Shown here: in pieces, positions 1 to 11,530 of the stretch
Position numbering within the stretch: the stretch's first letter is position 1
How the letters are laid out: every line of letters begins with the position of its first letter
NCBI RefSeq assembly: GCF_021155765.1
Contig: NC_060114.1
Location: forward strand, 15,943,501-16,007,500
Direction of reading: 5' to 3'
Length of the DNA: 64,000 bases
DNA from: Diprion similis
Taxonomy: Eukaryota > Arthropoda > Insecta > Hymenoptera > Diprionidae
Made by a program: the position numbers and the translations under genes
Notes under the pieces: model-generated
Databases searched by the model: none
What the model saw: only the letters and a program-made list of their open reading frames with translations
What the model was told of the DNA's origin: nothing

Positions 1-816
1 TTAGCGATGTAAAATAATCCCATTTACCTATCGTATTGTTGAAAGTATAAGCTGACCTCGCATCTAAGACCAGCCCCAATTCTGAGACAGTATCTCAGGG
101 TGTTTTCCTTAGTTACCCGCTCACTAACCACTTATGAGGTCCGATTTTTCCAACGTTAATGGAAGTGTAAACTAAATTCAGTCTATCCCCAAACCATACA
201 GAAAAAATTGAACACCGTTTAAACTGTGTCCCAAAAAACGGCCTCAAGAGGGGTCTGCATATAAACGAGGACGATTTTGACGGGTGCTGTCAACGACAAA
301 GAACCCTGGCTTATATTCTGAAAAATACGCTAATATCTATCCTATATTTACTGAGTTATGTACATTTTCTCCACCAAAATTCAAATAACCCCAATCGTAG
401 ATCGATATAGCATTGGATGGAGGTAGGCTTTTGTTTTTCAACAACTGGTTCTTCTTTACCGACAGATTCACAACAGGCAACGGTTTTTAAGCTCTTTGTT
501 CAAATACCCTCACCATAGATGGCGATAGTTCACTCGGCATATCTCACTCCTTCTCTCTCGCTCTGCGTCGTGATTGGCTAATTTCGCTCCCTCAGCCAAT
601 CACGTCGCAGAGTGAGAGAGACAAAGCGTGTGTGCGATTGCCCTTACCCAGCACGCATCAGCATCGTCAAAATTAATGTACACTCGTTGTTCTGTTCAAG
701 TTCAACACCGTGTTTCTGTCACATACATTTTTCAAACTTGTATATTTACTTGCGGTTATCTTTCCAACAATTAAATAACATCGTAAAATCGGCAAAATAT
801 CAATTCCGGAATCAAT
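1..816. other. Region upstream of MED6, no coding sequence recognised
   Basis: No reading frame here resembles a known protein. The stretch contains an ATCGATA-like DRE core near 402-408 and a long CCAAT palindrome at 552-621, listed separately. It probably holds the MED6 promoter and 5' leader. Any neighbour further left lies outside the window. Confidence 0.4.
552..621. promoter_or_regulatory. CCAAT-containing palindrome in the likely MED6 promoter
   Basis: The left arm 552-579 and right arm 594-621 are reverse complements over 28 bases with two mismatches, separated by a 14-base loop. Each arm ends on the loop side in a CCAAT box (GATTGGCT on the left, AGCCAATC on the right). The inverted boxes lie about 200 bases before the MED6 start codon. 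A promoter role is inferred from position. It could also be a small foldback element. Confidence 0.5.
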
Positions 817-2012
817 ATGGTGCCGGGAAGACCGCCAGTTCCTGGTTTGTAAAATCAGTAATATGATATTTACAGTAGTGAAAGCATAACCTATAAACAA
901 AAACTATTGTAAACATCTACCCCATGATTTTTTCCACTTCAAATCTAATCTACATACATTTAATAGATTTTCCATCAAATAACTAGAGACTTTTGTCTAA
1001 TGCAAACTATTTTTTCAGATAATCCACTGGGACTTTCATGGCATGACAGTGCCTTGATCCCGATGCTAAATCCGACCAACATAATGGAGTATTTTTCGGA
1101 AAAAAGCAATCCGTTTTATGACAGAACTTGCAATAACGAAATAGTCAAAATGCAACGTCTCAATCCAGAGCAGTTAACGTAAGAAAACTCGTCACTGATA
1201 CAGCTGCTGAGTACATAATCACGCCTAAGAATGAATCACCGAGTATTACAATATTTTTTTCAGAAATATGACAGGCCTCGAGTACATACTGTTACACGTT
1301 CAAGAGCCAATACTTTACGTGATAAGGAAACAAGAACGTCATTCACCTACCCAAGCCACCCCTTTAGCGGATTACTACATCATAGCAGGCGTAGTTTACC
1401 AAGCACCTGACCTAGGATCTGTCGTCAACTCAAGACTGGTACGGCTGCTGCTAGTCAAGGCTCTAGGTTTCGATTAAAGTTTCTAGATTTCTAAACTAAC
1501 AGATGGATTAAAGATCAGGAAATCCGACCTCCAAGATCAACAATATGCAATTCAGACATCTATTATTCTTCATTCATTGTTGATTCTACCCTCATTTCAG
1601 TTGTCGACTGTTCATCACTTGCAATCAGCCATTGAGGAAGCAAGCTCTTGCTCTAGATACCATCCTAGCAAGGGTTATACGTGGGATTTTAAGAATGGAA
1701 AATCCCTGCCAGCGAAGAAAGAAGTACCAGTTAGAGAAGAGCCTAGTTCGTTGTTCCAGCGTCAAAGAGTTGATATGTTACTGGCTGAGCTGACCCGTAA
1801 ATTTCCTCTACCTGTACCAAAGCCGATACAGCCAGCCCCTGAATCTAGTGAGTATTTGCTGATTAATCATCGCAAAACACATCCTATTTCTTGTTTATTC
1901 AAGTTAAGTTTATTAATCAATTGCGATTCCAGCTGTGGAGGTTAAACAAGAAATCAAAACTGAGAAGAAGGACATGAAACCGCCACCCGAAAAGAAGCCA
2001 AGAGTTAATTGA
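817..2012 (+). CDS. MED6: Mediator complex subunit 6 (MED6)
   Basis: MED6 belongs to the head module of Mediator, the nuclear coactivator that links transcription factors to RNA polymerase II. Five exons can be joined: 817-844, 1019-1178, 1264-1438, 1601-1847 and 1933-2012. All introns are GT-AG and phases match, giving 229 residues (human MED6 is about 246). The first exon encodes only nine residues plus one base. It is supported by phase and because the family needs a short N-terminal extension before the conserved [11 protein letters not shown] block. Further family blocks seen are [62 protein letters not shown] and [13 protein letters not shown]. The C-terminus is Lys-rich ([11 protein letters not shown]). 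The start is the only in-frame ATG in exon 1. Introns are 80-175 bases. Confidence 0.93.
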
Positions 2013-2292
2013 ATTTGTTTTAAATATTATGAAAGTGGATTATGCTGTGCAAGTCTGAATGTCAAATAATATTAGTGAAACTAGTTCTACTGTTAATTGT
2101 ATGGAAAATTTTTATTAGCTTATTTATGATTTGAATTGAGAATAAGATTCCAAATAATTTGAGTAGTATGTGAGAAAAACAAATATCAAAACTGCGATGC
2201 ATGACAAAATTTAAATGAATTTGTTTGAACTTTGCCCATTCATAGTTTCTCAAAGTAAATGATCATCACGTTCTATTTGTGCTATCATGTGA

Positions 2293-2298
2293 AATAAA
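2293..2298 (+). terminator. Candidate MED6 polyadenylation signal
   Basis: An AATAAA hexamer lies about 280 bases after the MED6 stop codon and is the first good one downstream. The assignment is inference from position. Confidence 0.4.
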
Positions 2299-2302
2299 CG
2301 AG

Positions 2303-2542
2303 TTATTTTTTACAATAAGGGCAATCTGGGTTATCAATTTCTGGTTCAATCCTTTTCTCACACTCCGGGGAATTCGGAGGGGGCTTGTAGTCGCCACCTG
2401 GATCCAACTTGCAAATATGGGTATTTGGGCAGCACTGCGGCTTCTTTGGTTTCTGTGGTGGGCATCGCGTTTCAGAGTTTTTACGGTGTGCAGATAGTAT
2501 TGTAGTATTTGTTGAAAGTTTAATAGATAAAACCTGTTTCAA
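2303..2542 (-). CDS. Possible exon of a small Cys- and Pro-rich protein (unrecognised)
   Basis: The minus strand is open for about 95 codons ending in TAA at 2303-2305. There is no ATG in the open stretch; 2542 is a TTG, so if real this is a 3' exon. The last 53 codons are not random in composition: CPPQKPKKPQCCPNTHICK is followed by a Gly/Pro stretch and ends NPDCPYCKK, with seven cysteines in pairs and CxxC spacing. A hydrophobic stretch precedes it. A plausible acceptor is the cacag before codon AAA near 2450. Upstream exons may lie at 2550-2690, but no model was settled. The segment overlaps the presumed MED6 3' UTR on the opposite strand. Function unknown. Confidence 0.33.
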   Translation of the reverse strand: MKQVLSIKLSTNTTILSAHRKNSETRCPPQKPKKPQCCPNTHICKLDPGGDYKPPPNSPECEKRIEPEIDNPDCPYCKK

Positions 2543-2929
2543 TATAAATAATTTTGTACATACGGGCAGCAGAAATGTTAATGCGTTCTACAGTTACGTG
2601 ATATTCAGGGAAATATTTTACAAACCGGCCACCTCGTAGTTTCTAATTTCAGAACAGGACGTAAAAATTTATGCATAAGTGTCATTTTAATTTATCCTAG
2701 AAAAGTGTGAAATATGAGAAAAAATACATACTTGTGACTCTATTGATTAAATTTTGACAGAACTGATGGCAATTTATTTGCTTGCCTCATTTGCGCCTAA
2801 ACATACGAATGCAGAAATAAGTAAATTATGAGCAACCTCAGAGTAATGTGAAAAATCTATATATATTTGAGAAATATTATGGACTTTGACATCCATTTAA
2901 GGAGACACTTTTTTAATTAACCGAACCTT

Positions 2930-2943
2930 ATATGTATATATAA
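2930..2943 (+). promoter_or_regulatory. TATA-like element before the small membrane-protein gene
   Basis: The run tatatgtatatataat lies about 40-50 bases before the ATG at 2983. It would suit a TATA promoter with a very short leader. The region is AT-rich, so chance occurrence is possible. Confidence 0.3.
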
Positions 2944-2982
2944 TTTTATCATTCAACGAATTTGATACAAGTATTTCATGGT

Positions 2983-3509
2983 ATGACGACCGCTCAATGT
3001 TGCAATAGGTCGGGATGCATAGTTTTGGATAGCGAAATTGGAGATAATGTTGATACCTTTAACCCGTCAAAGACAAACGTAGAAGTGGTCAAGCGGATAC
3101 GTCATGCTAAGTGTAAGGTGATTCGATTGGCCCGAGAACAGATACGGAAATTCAACGAAAGACAAGTATGCGCGATTTATTTCATTCGTTGAAAATTACG
3201 AAGTATAAATCAAAACGTCGATATTGCAACCGAGACAAAACTTTCTAAGAATCAAAATTTTTCTATTACGTTCTACATTTTTTCATAATACAGGCCGAAT
3301 TTGAACAGAGATTGCGAGCTGCCAACACTGTATGGAACCGCATTCGTAAACGTGGACACGTAATAGCATTCGCAGTGATAGTTGCTGTTCTTGTATGGAT
3401 GTCTTTGGTATACGGGGCACTCCTTGGAGCCTCGCTTTGTAGCAGTGGACGATCGTGTTTTCCATTTATGTCTTTTCACACGACGCAAGTCAAACACTCT
3501 CTCTTTTGA
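2983..3509 (+). CDS. Unrecognised single-pass membrane protein, two exons
   Basis: Exon 1 (2983-3165) and exon 2 (3294-3509) join in phase 0 across a GTATGC donor and a tttcataatacag acceptor to give about 132 residues. The N-terminus carries a cysteine cluster (QCCNRSGC). A basic, probably helical stretch (about residues 35-80: VVKRIRHAK, REQIRKFNERQ) follows. One strong membrane helix, HVIAFAVIVAVLVWMSLVYG, comes next, then a short Cys/Ser tail. This suggests a small membrane protein with a basic side facing the cytosol. The family was not recognised. The join is supported by splice signals, a shared open frame and continuous charge pattern across the junction. The last residues are less certain because another downstream splice is possible. 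It sits between MED6 and the aquaporin on the same strand. Confidence 0.55.
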
Positions 3510-3966
3510 TGAAAAATCCTTGCCATGTATTCCCTTTGGATACCATACTTTGGTCGTTCTCAGGTTTAAAATATAATAAGCAACGAGAATGATAGAAAAG
3601 AAATGATGAAATTTATAATCCTTGCTCGGTAGAATATACGATTTTTAAACAATCGCTTGTCTCTTCCTTTACTTCGAGGTAATTTTTTCTCTTTCTTTTG
3701 CTAGATTAAAGTGATTTTTTACGCGCCAAACTGTTCTAACAATTTTGGAACATCGTAAAGATCTGACGATCTCAGCAGTGAAAATATTTTCTACTCAGCA
3801 AAAGTTTAAACGTGAATAGTTGTAGAAAGTAAGAAGGAATCTAGTCGCATAATCCTTCGATCCGATATAAACGAGCAAACCGCAGCAACACATGACTTAC
3901 TCCTGAATCTGAAACATCTGACTCGTATATTCTTGAAGTAAAGAAAATAAACTAGACAAAAAAAAA

Positions 3967-5238
3967 ATGGCAGACATTGATTGCCTAGGATTAGGTGAGC
4001 TGGATTCGAGCCTAGTGTACGCTATGCTGAGCGAATTCATTGGATGTACCGCGATATGCTTTTTTGGCTGCGGAAGCTCTATGAAATTTGATCCCGAGAC
4101 ACCATTTTATATGTTCAGTGTCGCTCTGACTTTTGGCATAATGTACACAGTTTGCACATTCATGTTCGCCGATATGTCAGACGCTCACTTCAACCCTGCC
4201 ATCACCGCAGGATTAATGATCATTAATGAGGTGAAATTATACAACTTAACTGACACTATTGACTACACGTAAGATTCGTTTGAGCCCAAGTTGTGCAAAA
4301 ATTGAACTTTTGACCAAGAAATTTGACAACTTGACACAAATATTTCCAGACAAAGGTACTGCGAGGAGCGCTTTACATTGTGATGCATCTACTTGGTTGC
4401 TGCCTTGGAGTTTTGTTCCTACTTTGCGTAACTCCCTTTGACAGGGAGCGGAAATTTTTCTACAGAAATTACACGCTTGGATATACAGCCCCGAGCAAGT
4501 ACATTTCAGCCACGCAAGCGTTGCTCATCGAAACGCTCGTCAGTAAGAAGACCAACAATAAATTTCCTCTATGAATGCAACGGTGTAATTGTCGATGAAT
4601 TTTCGGAAAGAATTATTCATCCTACAAGGAACTAAAATGGCACTCTGCAACAATACTGCACAGGACCATGTTTTCTTACAGCATTCATACTGATGATGAC
4701 TATTCTCCTAACAACGCGCACGAGTAACTCGAGTGTTCGTTTGTTCGGACCTTTCGCGATTGGATTTATTTTTATAGCCGGTATCACTGCGTTCGGCTCA
4801 AACACCGGCGGGTCGTTTAATCCGGCGAGAAGTTTTGCACCAGCTCTGTTAGCCAGACACTGGCACGATCATTGGGTACATGAAAAAACGTTGCACCCAA
4901 TCTAATTTCGAGCTTGATTATACCAAAGTATCGTATAATTTGTCAAAGTTCAGTCAGCCTCTATTTTCTGTTTCAAATTTCAAGGATAAAAGTCAGATTC
5001 ACATGTAAAAAATGAACTTTCTTGAAACAAATCATTTTTTCATTCGAAGGTTTACTGGTTGGGACCAATTCTCGGTTCGGTGGTAGCCGCTTTTTTATAC
5101 AAATGCATATTCAAGTCAGCAATTGAGGAGGGAGAAGAATCGGAAGAAGAAGACGCAACGGATAAATCCAACGATGTAGTGGCAAAGCCAGGAGAAAAAG
5201 AATCCCAAGAAAGAAAAGGGGAAGAAAAGAAACTGTGA
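3967..5238 (+). CDS. Aquaporin (MIP family channel) with a non-standard selectivity filter
   Basis: This is a membrane channel of the major intrinsic protein family, expected to pass water and/or small neutral solutes. Exons 3967-4230, 4350-4542, 4682-4875 and 5050-5238 join in frame to give 279 residues. The two pore motifs are present: HFNPAIT (NPA at 76-78) and SFNPARS (NPA at 199-201). Hydrophobic segments fit six membrane helices, and the tail is acidic then Lys-rich (EEGEESEEED...). Aligned to mammalian AQP1 by the second NPA, the aromatic/arginine filter reads Phe56, Ile187, Gly196, Arg202. The His and Cys typical of water-selective channels are replaced by Ile and Gly, so solute choice may differ, as in insect entomoglyceroporins that also lost the His. 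The precise subfamily was not assigned. A TATA-like GATATAAACG lies near 3864. The gene converges with the MAP kinase kinase. Confidence 0.9.
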
Positions 5239-5656
5239 AAGATTTGGAGCCATGAAAATTGATTGTAGGGATAAAAATAACGCGTTGATAATATCAGTTG
5301 AGGAAAAAACGACTCCATATATATGTGTAAATAACTGTATTGAAAAGTTTTATTCAATCCATGGATTTTTATTGCACCGATTGTTAATGCACTTCTTATT
5401 TTATAATATACATATGTGTTTTTATGTATATTCAGGATGTATACATAATTTGCCAAATTTTTATGTACAATTGACGTAAATCTAATTTACATACTACACG
5501 TGTAAAAAAAAAACATGTTCATTTGTCATTGGACAAAATCTGTTAAACTTATTTTGCAGGCATTCAGTTCAATTTATATACTTTGATTTGAATCAAATGA
5601 AAAATTTGATATATTGTTATATTATTCCATGAAAAACGGACAACATTTCGGACACG

Positions 5657-5662
5657 AATAAA
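5657..5662 (+). terminator. Candidate aquaporin polyadenylation signal
   Basis: AATAAA about 420 bases after the aquaporin stop codon. Only 44 bases separate it from an opposite-strand AATAAA, so the two transcripts could overlap at their ends. Confidence 0.4.
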
Positions 5663-5705
5663 GTGTTGCACGGATAAATTATAATTCAGTAACACAAGAA
5701 AAGAA

Positions 5706-5711
5706 TTTATT
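5706..5711 (-). terminator. Candidate polyadenylation signal of the MAP2K gene
   Basis: TTTATT on the plus strand reads AATAAA on the minus strand, about 810 bases beyond the kinase kinase stop codon. Nearer minus-strand signals may also be used. Confidence 0.3.
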
Positions 5712-6520
5712 ATTAAAAATGTTTAAAGAAGCAAAAACGTACAATCAACCTACAATTTTAGCAAGTATTTGTTAATTTTTTTTGTTCTGATATTAAATCT
5801 GATAACAATTCCAAATATCACTTCTTTTAAGAAAAAAAAAAATAAAGAAAAAAAAACGTAGCATACGAAGAGAATTTTTAAAAATTGACAATTAGAAAAT
5901 TAGCGCTCTTGGCATCACTGTACTCGCGTCATATATTTTGATGTGTTAAAGTTTCTAAAATAGAAACCAATAATCTCTGTTAAGAATTCAACGTAGTGTT
6001 GTTATTAATTTCTAAATAATTCAATCAATTATAATATTTGATGAAAGTAAATGAAAATTATTTGATTCTGAAGAATGAAGATATCAAAAAACATTATTTA
6101 TGATGTGATAAAAACCATTTTGTCTCTATTATAAATAATATTACTGGAAGCAATGTTTCATCTATTTACAAAAACCGCGTTTGATTCTAATCTTGATTAT
6201 GCGAAAGAAAAAAAATATATACACAACACTACGTGAGTGTGTACATCTATAATTCTAGTTTTAATTAATGTCATTACTGCAAACTGATGAATTCGATTAC
6301 CGATGCATATGCATATCTACCTAATACATAAAACGAACGCACACTGAATAAAGATGAGAGAGAAAAAAAAAAAAAAAAAGAAATAATCAACGTGAAATTC
6401 ATAGATTACAATGAGCTAGCCAACTTATTAACAATCCAATATGTATAATAAGATACATCTGTGAATCGGATATTGATTTTTGTGAAAAGTGAACGATGAA
6501 CGCAATGGTCTTTACACCTA

Positions 6521-8876
6521 TTAAACAGGTCTTTCTGAATCTGTCAATCTCAAAATTTCACCAACGAAAGCTGCTACATCGGTATCCTTAGCAGCGTGTG
6601 CTGTTAAGAAACTAAATTCCAATAATTGATTATAATTAGGCCGGGCAGTGTAATCCTTCATTAGGCTGGAAGTAGAAAAACGATTTGACAAATTTATTTC
6701 ACATGTCGTTTCCACGTAACTCTGTTGCAAACGATCATTGGGAGACTCTAAAGAGAACATTCGAGAGTTTGAGATTTAACTTTCCTAAGATAATCGCAAC
6801 ATAGATGAAATGACGAAGATTTTTTTTTCATAAACTGTAGTTCATTTATCTCAAAAAATGTTTAATGTCTCTTCTGAATATCCTGATAATTTTTACTTGC
6901 AGAGTTACAAAGTGAATTTTCTTTTTTTATATCATCCTCGGGAAACGCGCTTACCACTTGTTTATAAATTCCTCAAAGTCTGAAGAAAATTTACCAGCAG
7001 GCAATTTTGGGGCGTCATCTTTAACAACTTGCTTTAGTTGTTCAAACGGAGTACCCCACGAGGCATAAGGAAATTTTCCCGTCGCCAGTTCAACGAGGGA
7101 TATTCCTAGCGACCAAACGTCTGAGCGTATGTCATATTGCGAAGGATTACCTGTTGGGTCTATCCTTTCTGGCTAAAAAAATAAGTAAATATACTCTTTT
7201 TTCTTACTTTTTCGCTGTTAAATTGTGTGCGCGATAACTTTTTTCATAATAATGTTCTCATATCTTTTACTGAGAGGCCCTGGAACAGGGCTTAGAGTAA
7301 AAAGTTTTAAAAAAACGAAGAATGGGAGAAGAAATACGTACCGCCATATACGGCTTGCACCCAGCATCTATGGTTTTTGCTACCGAATCTACGAGATAAC
7401 CTGATATCCCAAAATCACAGATCTTCACCTCTCCTTTTTGATTTATCAATATATTACTCGGCTTTACATCCCTGTGTATAACGCGTAGCTGTGAGTAAAG
7501 ATAGTGAAGTGCACTAACTACCTAGAAGATGGAATAAAAACGTTTTCAGATTTTCCACTAGTCATAAATATCAATGTGAAAATGATGCGTCAAGTTAATT
7601 GATTCCGACAAGTAACTTTTCACGAGATGTGGATCACCGTTGAAACATAGATAAAACGCACAAATTAGCGTAAGAATAATACTTACGGCGAAAGCTATTT
7701 TTCCAAGTATATCTTCGGGAATCGATCGCCCATGTTCGTAAACATTAATATAAAACTTGTCTAAACTCATATCCATTACTTCCATACATATCCAAACATC
7801 ACCTTCCCTAAATAAAGCACCGTAAAACTGTACTGTGTATGGACAGGCCGAACTTCGCATAGAAACGTCGAGATCCATCAGCAATCTTTTTTGTTCTTGC
7901 GTATTTACCGTCGCTGTTATTCTCTATATTAAATAAAGAAATGGTGAAACGTCTGACAATTTTACTTTCCTACGAATCTGAGATCGGAATGAATAGGATG
8001 AGGAATTGAACGGACGACTCAAGTTGGACTGTGCGGCGAATGACGAGCTAACGAAGAGTGTCAATGAAAAGGAAACAAATGGATATCGTTCGATAGGAAA
8101 AAAGGTGCGACTAACTGACTATTTCACATCAGTTACCTTAACAGCCATTATTGTACCACTTTGTTTGTGCTTCATCTTCTCCACAACGCCGTATGCTCCG
8201 CGTCCAAGAACGCACAAGACTTCCAGATCGTCAGCTTCGACATTGAACGTTTTTTCACCAATAGTTATAGTCGTTCGTTTATCCAAGTTTCTCGGTGGAG
8301 TTCTTGTAGAAAAAATATAAAATATCTGCATACTAGGGTCAATAAATTCATCCCCATTATCAATAGCAAAACGGTATGTACTTTAGAATAACACCAGGGT
8401 TGTCGGCACCCAAACAGGCCAAAAAAAAGTCGGTCGACTAGCGCAATTCAATACTTTAGCAAAAATGTTATGAACCCGATACCAGATATATTAGAGATGT
8501 TGTCTTTAACTTATGATATATCGAGAACTATGGACTGCTTCATTTTACAGTAAATAAAAAAGATTTCTGCATCGGAAGATGTTCAACGCCGTACAGATAC
8601 CTGACTAAATGGAACAACATTTGGCCCAATTTATGAAAAATAATGGTTAGATCATAAAATATGAATTTTTGGTGAAATACGTCGAAGATATACAAACTGG
8701 CAAGGGTTTGTTGTCAATGCGACAACAATCGTGAGTACTTTAAACAAAATAAATGATTTTCATTCAGAAGCGAATACGATTATTGTAATCATGATGAGGT
8801 GAAAGACTTACAACGGAACCGCTGCCTCCTCTGACATTTGAATTCTCAAATTTCTTTTCCCCTTACGTGAAGCCAT
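6521..8876 (-). CDS. lic: Dual-specificity MAP kinase kinase 3/6 (licorne), activates p38
   Basis: This cytosolic kinase phosphorylates the TGY loop of p38 MAP kinases in stress and immune signalling. Six exons on the minus strand (8876-8812, 8302-8137, 7923-7687, 7521-7342, 7172-6955, 6665-6521) join in frame to give 336 residues; human MKK6 has 334. Motifs: glycine loop GRGAYG at 55-60, ATP lysine in MAVK (K77), catalytic HRDVKPSN (D174), DFG at 192-194. The activation loop DSVAKT has Ser202 and Thr206, the two sites phosphorylated by MAP3Ks. YMAPERIDP follows, with the C-terminal block RPNYNQLL last. The N-terminus [13 protein letters not shown] is basic and fits a MAPK docking D-site. The start is the ATG matching the MKK3/6 N-terminus. 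Exon 2 begins just after a ctacaag acceptor, restoring the family TPPRNLD. No key residue is missing. A DRE-like ATCGATA lies near 8890 just upstream. Confidence 0.95.
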
Positions 8877-10090
8877 GATGTTGATGTTTATCGATCAATG
8901 GACTGCAACGATAGCTGGGTTTTGTTTACTTGTTCTATTCCTTTTTTTGGAGGGGGGGTCTTAAATCTCAACACTCGTTCTGCTCATGCTTAATCGATCT
9001 GAAAATAAATTGACATACATTGTCGTGAATTAAAGATTGAAAAATCGCTGGGAGAAAAAAGAAAGCGCTATTGTACCGAAAACAATACTCTAGTGATTTC
9101 ACTGTACGACTAGCGAGCTTTTTCGTCAAAGGAAAACGTACCGACTTAGGTTATATAAAAAGATGCAAATTGATTCTGTTTGGAAAAAGAAAAAGCTATG
9201 TGTAGAAAATACGGTGGAGACGTAATGTTCGATCGCATTCCGTAACACATCCGCGAGTTAGTTGGGGATAGCAAATTGATAAATATAATAAGAAAAATCT
9301 TAATCTTTACCTCATATAAATAATAAGTAAATACCAAAATTTTCTTGCCCATATATGAAGTTTCTAATCAACTCAAACTATGGATTGAATTTGGTCACAA
9401 AAATTTACCAACACGGAATAACGAACCCATGCAAGAGTGTGTTGGTCGTAACTAGGGAAATGTAAATTTTTCTGCCAATATGAGAAAAAAAAAAAACAAC
9501 AACTCTACATTGAAACAAATGACAATGAATGTAAACAGATAAAAATCGTCTACACGTACAGAATATTTGAAAAATTAATTAACAAAGATTAATTACATAG
9601 CAATCAATATTACGGCTAAAACTCTCAGTATCTAACTTACATACATGTTACGGAAACTTGATAGTAAACTTTACGTAAATATTTTTATATTTGCAGAATT
9701 TAATAACCACTAGACTAGATCCGAATTAGAATATTGGCAACACTGCGATCGATAGACCAATTTCGATAATACGCGGGACGCACTTTTTTCCTGGTATTTA
9801 GTGAAATTCACCTGCGATAAGAGAGAATGGTTACAATTGGGTGTATAGCGAAGTTAGCTCCCAGTGCTGTCGACAATTTTTCGTCTTCTTTGCTCTGACG
9901 AATTTGTGACTAGCTCTGCCTCTGTCCTAGGGAGTTTTTTTTTACCGCTGCCAGCTAGTTTCGGAACGCACCTAATTAATATAATGTTGCAAACCACCTT
10001 CAGAGCGTACGTGTAAAGCGACGGCAATGTTGCCAAAGTAACGGATATTCGAACACACACTATTTTTAAGTAGTAATTGGTAAGCTTGGC
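8877..10090. other. Intergenic region between MAP2K and N4BP2 promoters
   Basis: The two genes are divergent here. No open frame resembles a protein. Features are a poly-A run near 9485 and a G run (GGGGGGG) near 8953. It presumably contains both 5' leaders and promoters. Confidence 0.4.
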
Positions 10091-10094
10091 TGGC

Positions 10095-10150
10095 TATATA
10101 TACACCCGGGGATCCAGGGATATATACATGAGTTTGTTATCGCCAGTCTT
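10095..10150 (+). promoter_or_regulatory. Possible N4BP2 core promoter
   Basis: Two TATA-like runs (10095-10102 and 10121-10127) are followed by a ccagtctt initiator-like site near 10143. A good donor (ttcGTAAGT) at 10298 would close a non-coding first exon. A possible second leader exon runs from 11134 to 11368 (acceptor tttcag, donor cagGTTTGA). The coding exon begins after the acceptor at 11517-11518. No transcript evidence is available, so the leader structure is tentative. Confidence 0.3.
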
Positions 10151-11530
10151 CATTGTGTGATACACGCTCCATAAAATATTGTTCCGTACAGTTGCGAATT
10201 CAAGTTCATCGATCAGTGATCATATGTTTATCTGTGAGCCCCAAAAATCAGGGGTGAATTTTTGACAGTTGAATAAATCCGTTATAACGAATTTTTCGTA
10301 AGTGCCTAACCATGCATAATAACACGCGGTTACGCGTCATTTCTTCGTCACACCCCAAATACCCGACGAGTATTCGTCAAAATAATTTTCATGGCCATAT
10401 TTATGTACCAATGTCCCATGTGTCAGTACGACAAACCCAAACAATAAGCGATACGTGCATCGTAGTTGTGGATGCGCAATAAACTTGACGAGCCAACAAC
10501 GTAACGCCGTTCATCGCACTCTGACAAAACTATGCAGTTGAAACTAATGCCATCAGTACTTACTTACGTCTGACCAATGAACTCACCGTCGTTGCTGAAT
10601 CGGAAAAACCATCGACGCTTATTAAGTATCAGCAGATTTATTTTCATCGTATACAAGTTATGATCGCGTTTATCAATACTCGACAATCTTTTCTTTATCT
10701 CCTCCCCGTTCCTAAATTATAAAAACTATGAAAATATTACAATTTTTAGTCCATTCGAGTCATATAATACAAATAATATCAGCAGTGATAGCAAGAATTT
10801 CATTGGCAGTAATAGATTATCCGGGAAATGGCTTTTTTCTCATTATTTTCACATCTTCGTTTTTAACAATATTATCTGTAATGCAGGACAATCGAAATAT
10901 TGCCTAGTGTGAAATAATTTTTTCAGTCATAAATAGCACGGATTAGATTATCTGTCATTCCGCGTCATTATCTATTGTGGTTGTTGCGCAAACATTTCCT
11001 GCTTTGTGCCTCCCAACACACTTAAAACTACTATAAAATGTATTTTATTTTGTATTAAAACCCTAGATTTTTTACCTACATTGCTGTTTACAATATCGTT
11101 TTAATTATCTTAATTTTAATGTTTACATTTCAGATGCAGTAATCAAGGTTCATAATGTTGTGCGATCGAGCAAAGAGACGTGTTAAAGTTACGATGTAAC
11201 ACGAGACAGACGTTTCCTATAACCCATGGCAAAAATAAGAACAACAGAGAGAATATCAATGAGAGTCAAAAGAGTTTTTCGTTATTTAACGATACTGTAA
11301 TAGATTACCAATCCGTAACATCGTTATTGTGGCAGTGAACATCGCTGAAAAGTAATAGGCGATAACAGGTTTGATACTTCAAAAACAAATTAGTGTCTTT
11401 ATTTTCTCTTACTCGCTTTCCATGGACTTACGCTGAAAAAGTTTACATTTTTTTTAATACCAATTTTTCATTTTTGCCTATAACTTGATCGGTTATTTTT
11501 ATTACATTTTTATTGCAGCGTGTAATAATA

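Larger units (their letters stand above)
5239..6520. other. Convergent 3' region between aquaporin and MAP2K
   Basis: AT-rich sequence with no recognised gene. It holds a plus-strand AATAAA (5657-5662) for the aquaporin and a minus-strand AATAAA (5706-5711) that could serve the kinase kinase. It also has several short poly-A runs (near 5829, 6365). Confidence 0.45.
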
